A stretch of DNA of 64,000 nucleotides from Desulfomonile sp963700305 (GTDB lineage: Bacteria > Desulfobacterota > Desulfomonilia > Desulfomonilales > Desulfomonilaceae), in contig CAVOXB010000029.1 in assembly GCA_963700305.1 (NCBI GenBank), positions 60,299 through 124,298 on the forward strand, in the 5' to 3' direction. Below, piece after piece: positions 47,231-56,505 of this stretch (position 1 is its first letter; each line of letters begins with the position of its first letter). The position numbers and the translations under genes were made by a program. The notes under the pieces were generated by a model, which searched no databases, was not told where the DNA came from, and saw only the letters and a list, made by a program, of their open reading frames with translations.

Positions 47231-47259
47231 GAAATCCTGAGGGTTATGAAGGAGGAAGC

Positions 47260-47296
47260 GGGGTGAACCTTCTTTGCACAAAGAACGTTCCCCCCA
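47260..47296. repeat. hairpin repeat, CCTTCTT family
   Basis: GGGGTGAACCTTCTTT / AAAGAACGTTCCCCCC, short GCAC loop. Related to 27355-27390 and 49961-49997. Confidence 0.65.
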
Positions 47297-47307
47297 GATC
47301 TTTGACT

Positions 47308-48295
47308 CAACCGCCGATCATATTCATGCCATCTGCCAGGCGCTCCGGTCTGGAAGGATGGCCGACAGGCTTCGAGAGCACCGCAGCTCTTACTAAGCAC
47401 TCCAGTTCTTTTCTCGAAGCTCCGCGTCTCAAAACCGATTTGAGGTCTATTTCCTGCGGACCCAGCAAGCAGGGCCTCAACGTACCCGTGGGCCGTGAGT
47501 CTCATACGATTGCAAGTCGCGCAGAAATGACCAGTCACAGGATCGATGATGCCGATTCTGCCCGCGGCTCCCTCCAGGCTGAACATGGTGGCAGGTCCGT
47601 CGAGAGGCTCACGATCCAGTGGTTTGAGCATGCCCACTTCCCTTCGAATCATCTCCAAGACCCTGTGGGCGCTGAAAGAGTCAGGCGAGTTGGGCTGAGG
47701 CTTCGTTCCGAAGGGCATTCGCTCTATAAATCTCACATACACCGGCTTATCAATGGTTAGACGCGCAAATTCCGCGACATCTTGCTCGTTTATGCCTTCC
47801 AACAGAACCACATTGATTTTCACTGGCTTGAACCCAACCTCCAGAGCGGCCCTTATGCCTTCCAGCACATCGTCGAGCTTGTCGCCTCCAGTGATGGCTT
47901 TGAAAGTTACCGTGTCGCATTGAATCCAGGCTGATATTTACCCGAGTCAGCCCTGCGGCCTTCAAGTCTTTGGCCATGGATGCGAGCCGCACGCCGTTAG
48001 TGGTCAATCCTACGTCCTCGATCCCATCCATTTCCGCCAATCGTGAGAGAAACTCCAAAACACCTCGACGCACAAGAGGTTCCCCACCCGTTATCCGTAT
48101 TTTGCGAACGCCAAGGTCCCTGAAGACATCGATAATGGTCAGGATTTCTTCGTATCGGAGGATTTCGTCGTGTGAGATCAGCTCTAAGCCCTCTGGCGGG
48201 CGGCAGTAGATACATCTGAGGTTGCACAAATCCGTGATGGACACACGCAAATATTCAATAGCACGATTATATGAATCCAGGAGATGATCAGGCAT
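47308..48295 (-). CDS. moaA: GTP 3',8-cyclase MoaA (two frameshifts)
   Basis: Radical SAM enzyme of molybdenum cofactor synthesis, turning GTP into 3',8-cH2GTP. N-terminal cluster CNLRCIYC, then TGGEPLVRRG and SLDS; the C-terminal cluster is CATCNRMRLTAHGY followed by C in RPCLLG. An extra base near 47916 breaks at NISLDS; the next frame reads DTVTFKAITGGDKLDDVLEG. A second extra base near 47480 leads to the end RPCLLGPQEIDLKSVLRRGAS and GMNMIGG before the stop at 47308-47310. The repaired length, about 328 residues, is normal. Consistent with use of molybdoenzymes by this organism. Confidence 0.9.
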
Positions 48296-48477
48296 AAAAA
48301 TTCCTTAATGCAATCTAGGCGGACAATTGTTCGCCGGATTCTTCTTCAGATCCGCTTCAATCAATGCTTATAATAATCGCCTTGCCAGGATTTTCAAGCG
48401 GAAGGCTCGTAAGACAAAAAAGAAACCGTCTCAAGGGCTGGAAACTTCGCTGACGAGTCGGTCCAGAATCGAAATGC

Positions 48478-49800
48478 TCAAAGCTTTGCGATCAGGTCCA
48501 CAATACAACCTGGATTTCTGCCGAAGATCCTGATCATGGGAACCTTTCCAATAGTGCCTCGATCGAAAATGGCATCAGGCACGCGGCCTAATTCTTCCAT
48601 GACGTCTTGCACGCCCCAGGCCAAGGTGCTGCCTTCCTCCTCCTGTAGATCAGGTGGCGTGCGGCTGCGGTCAACTTCTGCAACTGTGTAACCCAGTGAT
48701 CTTATTCTATTTACAAGGGTTTCAGAGAAGGCGATTGTCATCGCCGCCCTCTTTTCCGAGTCATAGTCCATCGCCGCGAGCACGAGATGATGTATCTGGC
48801 GAGACGCGCCAAATTTGGCATCGAAAAGAGTGTCCACAGTGTGCACCAATCTGATTATGCGTCCGGGAAAAGAGGCCACGTCGTGCACTGAGTCCGCAAA
48901 TGGGATGGCATAAGCAAGGTTCGATTGGACCTCTGGAATCAAGTATCCAACATTTAGTCTTTTGAGGCGTTCCAGTGCCTTGTCCAATTCTTCGATCACA
49001 TGGGTCCTGGCTATTTCTCGTGCAATTGACGCAAAATGATTTGCAGGCCCGATTCCGCTGCCCAGCTTAAGAGAAAACCTTAATGCCCTGTAGAGGTATC
49101 TCTTGGCCTGGTCTATGCACTCCATAAGGGGTAATCCGCGTGCTACAAACGTGGCTATGGCGGAGGCCAACGTGCAGCCGGTGCCATGCGTGTGGCGCGT
49201 GCGAACCCTCTGGGTTGCAAATTCATAATGCTGAGAGCCGTCGTGCAACACGTCCACAGGAGAATCCTTCAGGTGGCCCCCCTTTACCAGAACGTATTTG
49301 GGGCCCATTTTCTGAAGTTTTTTCGCGGCCTTTTTCATCCCGTCAATATCTTTGATTTTCTTACCTGTCAGAATTTCCGCCTCAGGAATATTCGGAGTCA
49401 GTAGATAGGCCATAGGAAACAGCTTATCCACAAGCTTGCCGATTCCCTCCTGATCGAGAAGCACAGCGCCGCTCTTGGAAGCAAGAACAGGATCAACAAT
49501 GAGCTTCTCAACTCCGAACGCTGAAAGCTGCTCCGCCACTGCTGACACGATACCTGCGTTGCCAAGCATGCCTGTCTTCACGGAGTCCGCACCGATGTCG
49601 CTGAGCACCGATTCCATCTGGAGAGCAACAGACTTCGGGTCTAAAGGGAAAACGCTCTGGACCCCGAGAGTATTCTGTGCGGTTATTGCTGTCACCACGC
49701 TCATGCCGTAGCTGCCCAATGAAAGGATCGTCTTCAGGTCGGCCTGAATCCCCGAGCCTCCACCGGAATCTGACCCTGCAATAGAAAGAATTTTTCGCAT
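48478..49800 (-). CDS. thiD: ThiD-ThiN fusion: HMP(-P) kinase and thiamine-phosphate synthase
   Basis: 440 residues. The first 260 are ThiD (ILSIAGSDSGGGSGIQADLKT, TGMLGNAGIV, KGGHLKD, HGTGCTLASAIA), which phosphorylates HMP and HMP-P. The last 170 are ThiN (KALERLKRLNVGYLIPEVQSNLAYAIP, SFPGRIIRL, DRGTIGKVPMIRIFGRNP), an alternative thiamine-phosphate synthase replacing ThiE. The fusion is known in archaea and in some bacteria. ATG 49798-49800. Complete, without frameshift. Confidence 0.92.
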   Translation of the reverse strand: MRKILSIAGSDSGGGSGIQADLKTILSLGSYGMSVVTAITAQNTLGVQSVFPLDPKSVALQMESVLSDIGADSVKTGMLGNAGIVSAVAEQLSAFGVEKLIVDPVLASKSGAVLLDQEGIGKLVDKLFPMAYLLTPNIPEAEILTGKKIKDIDGMKKAAKKLQKMGPKYVLVKGGHLKDSPVDVLHDGSQHYEFATQRVRTRHTHGTGCTLASAIATFVARGLPLMECIDQAKRYLYRALRFSLKLGSGIGPANHFASIAREIARTHVIEELDKALERLKRLNVGYLIPEVQSNLAYAIPFADSVHDVASFPGRIIRLVHTVDTLFDAKFGASRQIHHLVLAAMDYDSEKRAAMTIAFSETLVNRIRSLGYTVAEVDRSRTPPDLQEEEGSTLAWGVQDVMEELGRVPDAIFDRGTIGKVPMIRIFGRNPGCIVDLIAKL

Positions 49801-49960
49801 TATTCGATCCGCCACGTGCTTTAATACTGGTTCGCGTTTCAAACGCGGAACAATGGGGAAATCCCATCAGTTCGCGCGTCACTCCGGCGACGCCGGAGTC
49901 CAGAAGGGTATTGAGAGACCTGGATTCTGTACAGTGCTGGAGTTTCTTGAAGGGAGGTAT

Positions 49961-49997
49961 GGGCGAGTACCTTCTTTACACAGAGAAGGTACTTCCC
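49961..49997. repeat. hairpin repeat, CCTTCTT family
   Basis: GTACCTTCTTTACACAGAGAAGGTAC in the centre. A second partial repeat (GTCACTCCGGCGACGCCGGAGTCC, about 49877-49900) lies just left of it, resembling the family at 61525. Confidence 0.65.
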
Positions 49998-50072
49998 GGT
50001 TCTTCTTGGTTTGAATGCGAACTGGGCTAATTTATCATGAAATTCGATGCGATGGAAGCGTCGCTCGTTGAA

Positions 50073-51695
50073 TCAGCAGTTGAAAAAATCCGACAATAGC
50101 ACTGATTCACGCGACCCTTGCTTTTTTGGTTTAGTAGAAGGAGCGGCAGCAGGTTCCTCCCATTCCAGTTCAAGCACGTCGGGGACTGCTTCCGCATGAA
50201 GTTTATCCTCATCGGTTGCAGCTTGGAACTGATACTGATTGTCGGCAGCGATTTGCAAGGTGCAGGGCGATGTGTCCTCTTCCCAGAAAAACTCCAGTTC
50301 TTCCGGAAAATTGCCTTCGAGCGCGTGGATCGACGATTCTTCCGCAGTAAAGAATTCACCGGGGCTTCCCGTCATTGAGATTTCTTCGGAAATGTCATTC
50401 ACTGCGGCTTCCGCGTAAACTTGAGAAGAATCTATAGCGAACTCATCGGGATTGTACTCAGTAGCCTCTATCTGAGGCGGCTCCGCGGTTAGTTTCTGCT
50501 CCGCTGATTCGAACAGATTTAAAGTGGGTGGTGCAAATTCGTCCGCCATTGGATGGAAAATAAGCTGGGGCGGACAAAAATAGTCATCATGCGTCTCTTC
50601 ATCCCTTCCAGTCGACGCGTCCTCCCGCCGTGAACAGTCATCTGTCTCCGAACCTACAGAGAAGAGCTCTTTCTGCTTCGGTAATCCTGAGATATCGATT
50701 TCCTCTTGGAAAGGCGTTTTCGTCGCGTCACCGGTATCAGCGGAATCTTTAGCCAGCGCAACGGCCCGTGAAGATTGGCGAGCCGTGCTGATCCCCGCGT
50801 CAGCCTGTTCAGACTCGTTGTTCCAACGCGCCGGGATTCGGATGAGGTTCCCGAAGAAACATCCTATTACCGCTAAGACTAGCGCCATAGCAGGAATAAT
50901 GATGGACGCCCGTCGAAACAGCGATCCATTTTCCTTTGGCGCCAATTTCACCAGCCAGCCAGGCGATTCCAGACTGGCCTCGACATACTTCAGTCCTGAC
51001 CACCAGTTGCCGTATGCACGCGTGGGGTGTCCATAAACCGCCTCCAGATCGTTTTTTCCCCCAGCAATCGAAACAAGAGTTGCGCGGTCCTGAAATTCGC
51101 TCAAGATCCCTTCAATGACCCTTCTTGTGAATCTAGTTCTACTGTACCAGTAAGTTCCATCCCCGTTTTTGTGCCTGCAAGTCAAAAAAAAGCAGCCATT
51201 AGCGATATCGTCCCGAAAAACTCCCGTGAAAAAGGCTTTCGGATCGTTTCGAAAGACATTTTCCCCAGCGTCCTTTGGTGCCAGGTCGGCCTGGGAGAGA
51301 AGAAGATCCCCTATCATCGCAACGAGCTCTCCGTTGTCATTCAGCACTTCCAGGCTCAAGAAATCGGTGAATTGGCCCCTAATGCAATTGGAAAACTGCT
51401 CCAGGCCGGATGACGCCAGTAATTTTTCCAGTGTTCGATTGTATGCGGCGGATGTTATTACCGCTGTCCTGATTTTCAGTGCAGCGTCCAACTCCTTGGC
51501 GAGAGATTGCGCCTTGTCCGACAGAATTGTTCGTTGAGCCGGAGCCACCGATCCGAGATTGGTAGTCACTCCCGCAACGAGCCACGCCAGAGTCGCCGCA
51601 ATTACCGCAGTGAGGACTATTTTGCGCCAAATGATCCCGCTGCCGGCCTCGTCCTTGCCTGAAGGTTTAGTGATCATGATGGTAACCGCTTTCAT
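50073..51695 (-). CDS. membrane protein with Cache-like sensor domain and acidic cytoplasmic tail
   Basis: 540 residues. One membrane helix near residues 25-45 (TAVIAATLAWLVAGVTTNLG), an extracytoplasmic domain of about 210 residues with Cache-like pattern (SLEVLNDNGELVAMIGD, FFLTCRHKNGDGTYWYSRT), a second helix near 265-285 (IIIPAMALVLAVIGCFFG), then about 250 very acidic residues of low complexity without any kinase, GGDEF or MCP signalling domain. The tail ends SDFFNC. Possible scaffold or receptor whose output is a partner protein. Start uncertain between residues 1 and 7. Confidence 0.65.
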   Translation of the reverse strand: MKAVTIMITKPSGKDEAGSGIIWRKIVLTAVIAATLAWLVAGVTTNLGSVAPAQRTILSDKAQSLAKELDAALKIRTAVITSAAYNRTLEKLLASSGLEQFSNCIRGQFTDFLSLEVLNDNGELVAMIGDLLLSQADLAPKDAGENVFRNDPKAFFTGVFRDDIANGCFFLTCRHKNGDGTYWYSRTRFTRRVIEGILSEFQDRATLVSIAGGKNDLEAVYGHPTRAYGNWWSGLKYVEASLESPGWLVKLAPKENGSLFRRASIIIPAMALVLAVIGCFFGNLIRIPARWNNESEQADAGISTARQSSRAVALAKDSADTGDATKTPFQEEIDISGLPKQKELFSVGSETDDCSRREDASTGRDEETHDDYFCPPQLIFHPMADEFAPPTLNLFESAEQKLTAEPPQIEATEYNPDEFAIDSSQVYAEAAVNDISEEISMTGSPGEFFTAEESSIHALEGNFPEELEFFWEEDTSPCTLQIAADNQYQFQAATDEDKLHAEAVPDVLELEWEEPAAAPSTKPKKQGSRESVLLSDFFNC

Positions 51696-51713
51696 GGATC
51701 AACTGCATAGATC

Positions 51714-51743
51714 TTGACAATGCCCTTAATGGATGAATAAATA
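51714..51743 (+). promoter_or_regulatory. candidate promoter of the mini-gene
   Basis: A perfect TTGACA at 51714-51719; an AT-rich stretch with ATAAAT follows after 17 bases as weak -10. Confidence 0.4.
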
Positions 51744-51792
51744 TTAGCTATCCGATAAAATCCTCTATCCCATGAGGAGAAGGAGGTTTCCC

Positions 51793-51855
51793 TTGAAAAG
51801 ATTCATGCTCCCAAGGGTGAGACACTGCAAAGAAGGCTGCACTATTCAGTCCTGA
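51793..51855 (+). CDS. possible 20-residue protein (or leader peptide)
   Basis: TTG start with a very strong AAGGAGG 6 bases upstream. Reads MKRFMLPRVRHCKEGCTIQS and stops with TGA. The rho-independent terminator is 37 bases later. Promoter, ribosome site and terminator together make it look like a real tiny transcription unit; the peptide itself has no family. Confidence 0.4.
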   Translation: MKRFMLPRVRHCKEGCTIQS

Positions 51856-51891
51856 GCATGACGTTAAAAGGCCCAACCGAAACTCAGCAAA

Positions 51892-51930
51892 GGGCCGGTA
51901 GGTATGATGCCTGCCGGCCCCACTTTTTTT
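51892..51930 (+). terminator. strong rho-independent terminator
   Basis: GGGCCGGTAGG (51892-51902) pairs with CCTGCCGGCCC (51910-51920), then CACTTTTTTT. No known larger gene ends here on this strand, which points to a short transcript. Confidence 0.85.
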
Positions 51931-52407
51931 CTGGGAAGTGAGCCGAAACTTGGGCATTTACGTTCGAATGCCCCGATATTCCCTACTTATTCTGAGCGGG
52001 TCTCTCCGCCGGCACTTTGTCAGAGATGCGGGAGAGTCTCACCTCCGCGTGGGGTGTGTCTAGCAGAAAACCGACACAAAATCAATCTAAAATATTAACT
52101 ATTTGTCAATATATCATTATGTTCTAGTTCAGTAAATATAAGAAGCGGCCGAAATGCCTACCCAATACTTCATCTGTACCTGAAAATGAGACAATACGAA
52201 TTCATTTTCAGGTTAGTAGGAGTGGGGGACTAAATTCTCATAAAGATAAGGTTCCTCCATGCTCCACCGCCTGAATGCGAACCGGTATCAGCGTTAACTT
52301 GTTGCAAAACATCCGCCTCAAGGCTATTAAATTCTTGGTGCAGGACTCGGTTTCACTGCTCGGTGAAATTGAGGCAACAATCTTAATCTGTGCAAGAGGA
52401 TGGCGAT
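51931..52407. other. gene-free stretch before hldE
   Basis: Partly AT-rich (about 52080-52150). No clear gene or strong promoter; small frames have no family features. AAGAGG of hldE is at 52394-52399. Confidence 0.4.
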
Positions 52408-53847
52408 TTGAACGAGATTCTTATCAGAAGATTGAAACCAGCTCCAATTCTGGTCGCTGGAGATGTGATGGTCGATGAGTATATTCTCGGCGACGTGGAA
52501 CGCATTTCACCTGAATCTCCTGTTCCGGTATTGGTGGCCAGAGATAGGCTCCGAAAACTTGGAGGAGCGGGGAACGTTGTGCAGAACATTGTTACCATGG
52601 GCGGACAGGTGGCCCTGTTTGCGACAGTAGGAAAGGACAACCCAGGCGTCTGGTTCAAAGAATATTGCGAAAATATAGGCGTCGAGAGCTTCTGGATCAA
52701 GGATGACCCTGCTAGACCTACAACCATAAAAACTCGAGTGGTCGCCAGAAACCAGCAGATAGTGCGGATCGACCAGGAGCAGGTCGGTGCATTGCCACCT
52801 GACATAGAGGCTTCAATCGTTGCCGAGATCAAGACGGTCATGCCTCAGGTCAAGGCCGCCGTAATATCTGACTATGGAAAGGGTTTTCTGACCAGCAAAG
52901 TGTTGGAGGCCATTATTTCTAGCGCCAAGGCCCACAAGATTCCCGTTGTGGTGGATCCGAAGGGGCTGGATTTCCGACGCTACAGGGGCGCCACGTACGT
53001 CACTCCAAATCTGAAAGAAGCCTCCTTGGCCTCCGGAGTAGAAATTCGAAATCGTGAGTCCTTGGTGAAGGCAGGTCAGGTTCTTTTGGATCAGACTGGG
53101 GTGGAAGGCGTAATTGTCACCAAAGGACGAGAAGGCAGCACTCTTGTGACGCGAAAAAAGGATCAGGACTTTCCGGCAAAACAGATGGAAATCGTGGACG
53201 TGACCGGAGCGGGGGATACTGTCATAGCTGCGCTTGCCCTGGCAGTGGCAAATAATCTTCCAATAGAAAGCGCGGCCGAACTGGCCAATCTTGCTGCATC
53301 ACTTGTTGTCTCCCGTTTTGGGGCAGCCTCTATCACTCTCGATGAGATGATCGATTCGTTGAACAACGATCTTCGTGACAACAAGTTCGTGTCGACTGAA
53401 GATATTGGTTCCGCACTACGCAATCATAGAATTGCCGGTCACAAAATAGTGTTCACCAACGGGTGCTTTGACTTGTTTCATTCGGGTCACTTGGATTTGT
53501 TGCGCCAGGCTTCAGCCCAGGGCGATGTGACCGTGGTGGGAGTAAATTCCGATGAATCGGTGAAACGGCTAAAGGGACTGGGGCGACCGATTATTCCTCT
53601 GGCTAATAGAGTGGCGGTAATATCAGCTTTGAGCTGCGTCGACTATGTGGTGGCGTTCACAGAGGATACTCCGCTGAATCTAATAAGGGTGGTGTCTCCG
53701 GACGTTCTAGTAAAAGGCGAAGATTGGAAAGACAAGCAGGTGGTAGGAGCAGACATCGTGAGAGCCAGAGGCGGAAGAGTGGAATTTGCCAAAATGGTGC
53801 CCGGAATCTCCACCACATCATTGATAAAGAAAATCCGGAATGAGTAA
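52408..53847 (+). CDS. hldE: bifunctional heptose 7-phosphate kinase / heptose 1-phosphate adenylyltransferase
   Basis: 479 residues. It makes ADP-heptose for LPS inner core: the first about 315 residues are a PfkB kinase (APILVAGDVMVDEYILG, KLGGAGNVVQN, DVTGAGDTVIAALALA with the catalytic Asp), the last 135 are a nucleotidyltransferase (FTNGCFDLFHSGHLDLL, GVNSDESVKRLKG). Both halves intact, so an outer membrane with heptose-containing LPS is expected. TTG 52408 follows AAGAGG at 8 bases; GTG 52390 is the alternative. Confidence 0.94.
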   Translation: MNEILIRRLKPAPILVAGDVMVDEYILGDVERISPESPVPVLVARDRLRKLGGAGNVVQNIVTMGGQVALFATVGKDNPGVWFKEYCENIGVESFWIKDDPARPTTIKTRVVARNQQIVRIDQEQVGALPPDIEASIVAEIKTVMPQVKAAVISDYGKGFLTSKVLEAIISSAKAHKIPVVVDPKGLDFRRYRGATYVTPNLKEASLASGVEIRNRESLVKAGQVLLDQTGVEGVIVTKGREGSTLVTRKKDQDFPAKQMEIVDVTGAGDTVIAALALAVANNLPIESAAELANLAASLVVSRFGAASITLDEMIDSLNNDLRDNKFVSTEDIGSALRNHRIAGHKIVFTNGCFDLFHSGHLDLLRQASAQGDVTVVGVNSDESVKRLKGLGRPIIPLANRVAVISALSCVDYVVAFTEDTPLNLIRVVSPDVLVKGEDWKDKQVVGADIVRARGGRVEFAKMVPGISTTSLIKKIRNE

Positions 53848-54196
53848 TGAAAAGGAAGTAGACGGGCTTCCTTTCGGCGCGTAATACAGACAGGATCGTG
53901 CCGGTCACGCATTCCTATTAAAACTACCTGATAACTAACGTCGAGAGGCCGTTCCATGTGATGTTCTTATGCTTGATGTGGCTTCTTGCGCCACGAGTAA
54001 CGGAGCTTTGAGAGGCGACCTGATTTAGGTCGGTTCGCGAACCGCCCGACAAAACTCAGCGCCCATTTCGGAAATTTTTCCCATTATGAGACAGTTTCGC
54101 CAGGCGTTCCCTCTCCCATAAGAATTTCGGCGCAGCGCGGTGCCCTTTCAGGTGGTCCTGCATCAAGTTTCCGCCTCGGATCTCGTTACTTGGCTA
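53848..54196. other. gene-free stretch between hldE and the FGE-like gene
   Basis: AAAGGAAG/CTTCCTTT hairpin (53851-53874) just after hldE, and two adjacent palindromes GACCTGATTTAGGTC (54017-54031) and GGTTCGCGAACC (54032-54043). No gene. Confidence 0.5.
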
Positions 54197-56248
54197 TCAG
54201 CGACGATCTCTTCTTGGCCTGGGCCGCTGCCGATCCCTGGCTCTTTCTTCATCCGCCGGTCTGGCTGCCGGTCGCGGAGGTCTTTTGATGTCCTCTACGG
54301 CTACACCCAGCGGTCCCCCTCTAACCACGGAAGTTGTGATCTCATTGTTGCTGTTCATCACGCTTATCGTGACCTGGTCCGACTGTGCGAAGTCTTCGAT
54401 GAGTTTCTTGAATGCTATGACTCTGAACCCGGTCTCACCTGCGTACTCTATTACGATGTCACCGCTGACCATTCCGACCCGGTCAGCCATTCCGCCCTTT
54501 TTGATCTCGGCGATTTTGACCCCGGGCGAAGTCTCCAATTCCTGCATACGCGCCAGTATGATACGAGCGCTGTTTGTGTCGCCGATTTTTCGAAACTCAG
54601 AGAGAGCTTGGGTATAGAGTTCTTTGCTTTTGTATTTACGATTCCGTTCGGCATAAATACCCGCCAACGTAGCTTTGACTCTTGGGATCCATTTGTGGTC
54701 CTCTCGCTTTTCATAAAGTTTCAGGGCCTCTTCCAGCTCTTGGGTGGCTTGGTCCCACTGCTGTTGCTGCGCGGCAAACATAGCTTCTCTGAATAGGCGC
54801 AATCCATCCTCTTCGCTTGGAGGCAGAGAAGGGTCGGTCCGTCTTTGGTTGCTATCTTCGGCCGTTCTTGCAGTGGTGTCCTTTTCTTCTTCCATCACAA
54901 CTCTAAATCCCATATTGAAGAAACTCATATTAGCGCCTGAAAATCCCCTGAAAGCGCACCTGCAATCCGCAGGGCTGGCATACCAGTTTCCTCCTTTGTT
55001 TACCCTGGAGCTGCCAGTGGAAGGCCCCTTTGGATCATCAATCGGGGAACTCTCGTAGTAATTTCTGTCATACCGATCTTCCACCCACTGCATTACGTTG
55101 CCATCCATATCGTAAAGGCCGAAACCATTTGGTGGAAAGCTACCAACGGGTGCAACATGCTCGTAACCGTCATTAACGGTGGTAAGACTCTCCGGAAGCT
55201 TGGGGTTACCATCGCCGAAATTCATGTCCTTGTCCCCGGGCAGGCGGTCTCCCCAGGGGAATCTCACCCAGGCGGAACCTCCCCGGCACCCCATTTCCCA
55301 TTCAGCTTCCGTGGGAAGCCTATAGGTTCGTTTTTCCTTGCGGCTCAACCATCGACAAAACGCCTGAGCGTCATTCCAGGAGACGAAAACCACCGGCTGG
55401 TTATCGGCTAGAGTCCACGGTACGTTATCCCATTTCATACTTTTCTGGGGAACCCACCGCTCCTCCTTCTTGCTGTAGATCATGCCGCCGTCGCCCTTCT
55501 CCGCGTCAGTTTTGTAGCTATTTTCCTTCACGAAGTGCCTGAATTGCCCTACCGTAACGGTAGTAGCGCCCATATAGAACGGTTTAGTAATTCTTACCGG
55601 ATGAAGTGGCATTTCATCTTGAAACCACTGCTTATGCCCCTCTCTCCAAATCTTCTTGAAGGTGAGCCTGAGCCAATCCATCTCTTGTTTGGGGCTTCCC
55701 ATCATGTATTCGCCTGAGGGAATTCGTACAAGTTTCATACCGATTGAATTCGTTGTCACGACGCGCTCTGTTGGTTTTCCTATCATGGACTTCAGTCCGC
55801 GAAGGGCCTGACCCCAGGTCGCACAATCCGGAGAGCCCTGGACCGATTCGCACTCTCTCGTGGCCTCCGCGATTAAATCTCTAGCCCCAGCACTGTCGCC
55901 TGCGAGCATCAGCTCGGCGGCCCTCCTGACCTTTTCAGGGATTGAAGCGACGCCGTCTGTCAAGGAAGAATTATTTTCCGAGGCTCCTGCTGCCGCCGAC
56001 GATGTCCAGGCTCTATCTTGCTCAGGAACAGTATTGATTTCTTCAAGAATGTTCTGTCCATCACGATAATCTACCGGTCGAGATGAATAGCGATGTTCTG
56101 GAAACGTTTCGGTCACTGAAAACAGACCGCAAAGTACGATCAAAACTGACACAAAAACGCCCATTTTGCGTTGAGTTTTTCGCGTTAGCAAATGTCGGAG
56201 TCTGTTCACAGTCGCAAAAGCTGGTTCTGATTTAGGTTTTTGATTCAT
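54197..56248 (-). CDS. FGE-sulfatase-domain protein with TPR and PDZ domains
   Basis: 683 residues: N-terminal membrane helix (MGVFVSVLIVLCGLFSV), FGE-sulfatase domain at about residues 165-445 (RIPSGEYMMGS, PVVFVSWNDAQAFCRWLS, YRLPTEAEWEMGCRGG, GLYDMDGNVMQWVED), TPR-like helices at 485-580, a PDZ domain at 590-660 and an Arg/Pro-rich tail. In true formylglycine-generating enzymes two Cys bind copper; the matching motif here is GGNWYASPADCRC, with Ala in the first position, so generation of formylglycine is doubtful. Periplasmic or membrane-bound. Divergent from a serine-rich secreted protein gene. Confidence 0.85.
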   Translation of the reverse strand: MNQKPKSEPAFATVNRLRHLLTRKTQRKMGVFVSVLIVLCGLFSVTETFPEHRYSSRPVDYRDGQNILEEINTVPEQDRAWTSSAAAGASENNSSLTDGVASIPEKVRRAAELMLAGDSAGARDLIAEATRECESVQGSPDCATWGQALRGLKSMIGKPTERVVTTNSIGMKLVRIPSGEYMMGSPKQEMDWLRLTFKKIWREGHKQWFQDEMPLHPVRITKPFYMGATTVTVGQFRHFVKENSYKTDAEKGDGGMIYSKKEERWVPQKSMKWDNVPWTLADNQPVVFVSWNDAQAFCRWLSRKEKRTYRLPTEAEWEMGCRGGSAWVRFPWGDRLPGDKDMNFGDGNPKLPESLTTVNDGYEHVAPVGSFPPNGFGLYDMDGNVMQWVEDRYDRNYYESSPIDDPKGPSTGSSRVNKGGNWYASPADCRCAFRGFSGANMSFFNMGFRVVMEEEKDTTARTAEDSNQRRTDPSLPPSEEDGLRLFREAMFAAQQQQWDQATQELEEALKLYEKREDHKWIPRVKATLAGIYAERNRKYKSKELYTQALSEFRKIGDTNSARIILARMQELETSPGVKIAEIKKGGMADRVGMVSGDIVIEYAGETGFRVIAFKKLIEDFAQSDQVTISVMNSNNEITTSVVRGGPLGVAVEDIKRPPRPAARPADEERARDRQRPRPRRDRR

Positions 56249-56378
56249 AAAGAAAATTTCCTTGACAACGATCTAAATTAGGAGAATCCTAGCAGACAAC
56301 CGGGGTGAGTCAAGAGACTTTTCGGCTCTCTGAACCGGAGATAGATTACAAAAAGCGTGTTGTTTCGGCAAAAAGGAT

Positions 56379-56402
56379 TTGACAAAGGGATTCATTCGTG
56401 AT
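56379..56402 (+). promoter_or_regulatory. possible promoter of the serine-rich gene
   Basis: TTGACA (56379-56384) with a weak -10 (GATAGC/TAGCGA) 15-17 bases later. Confidence 0.3.
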
Positions 56403-56505
56403 AGCGATTAGGTAAATGTTTTGTCAGTTACAAGAGGGAACAACTGTTTTCGATTTAGAGAACAGAAGATTGTAACCGTTTATTCCATGAGGAGGTATCT
56501 ATTTA

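Noticed and set aside
51850..51930. Possible c-di-GMP-I riboswitch
   Set aside because: Some similar words (GCAAAG, GGTAGG), but the conserved order of the GEMM core is missing.
54197..56248. Call as a true formylglycine-generating enzyme
   Set aside because: The first of the two copper-binding Cys is replaced by Ala in GGNWYASPADC.
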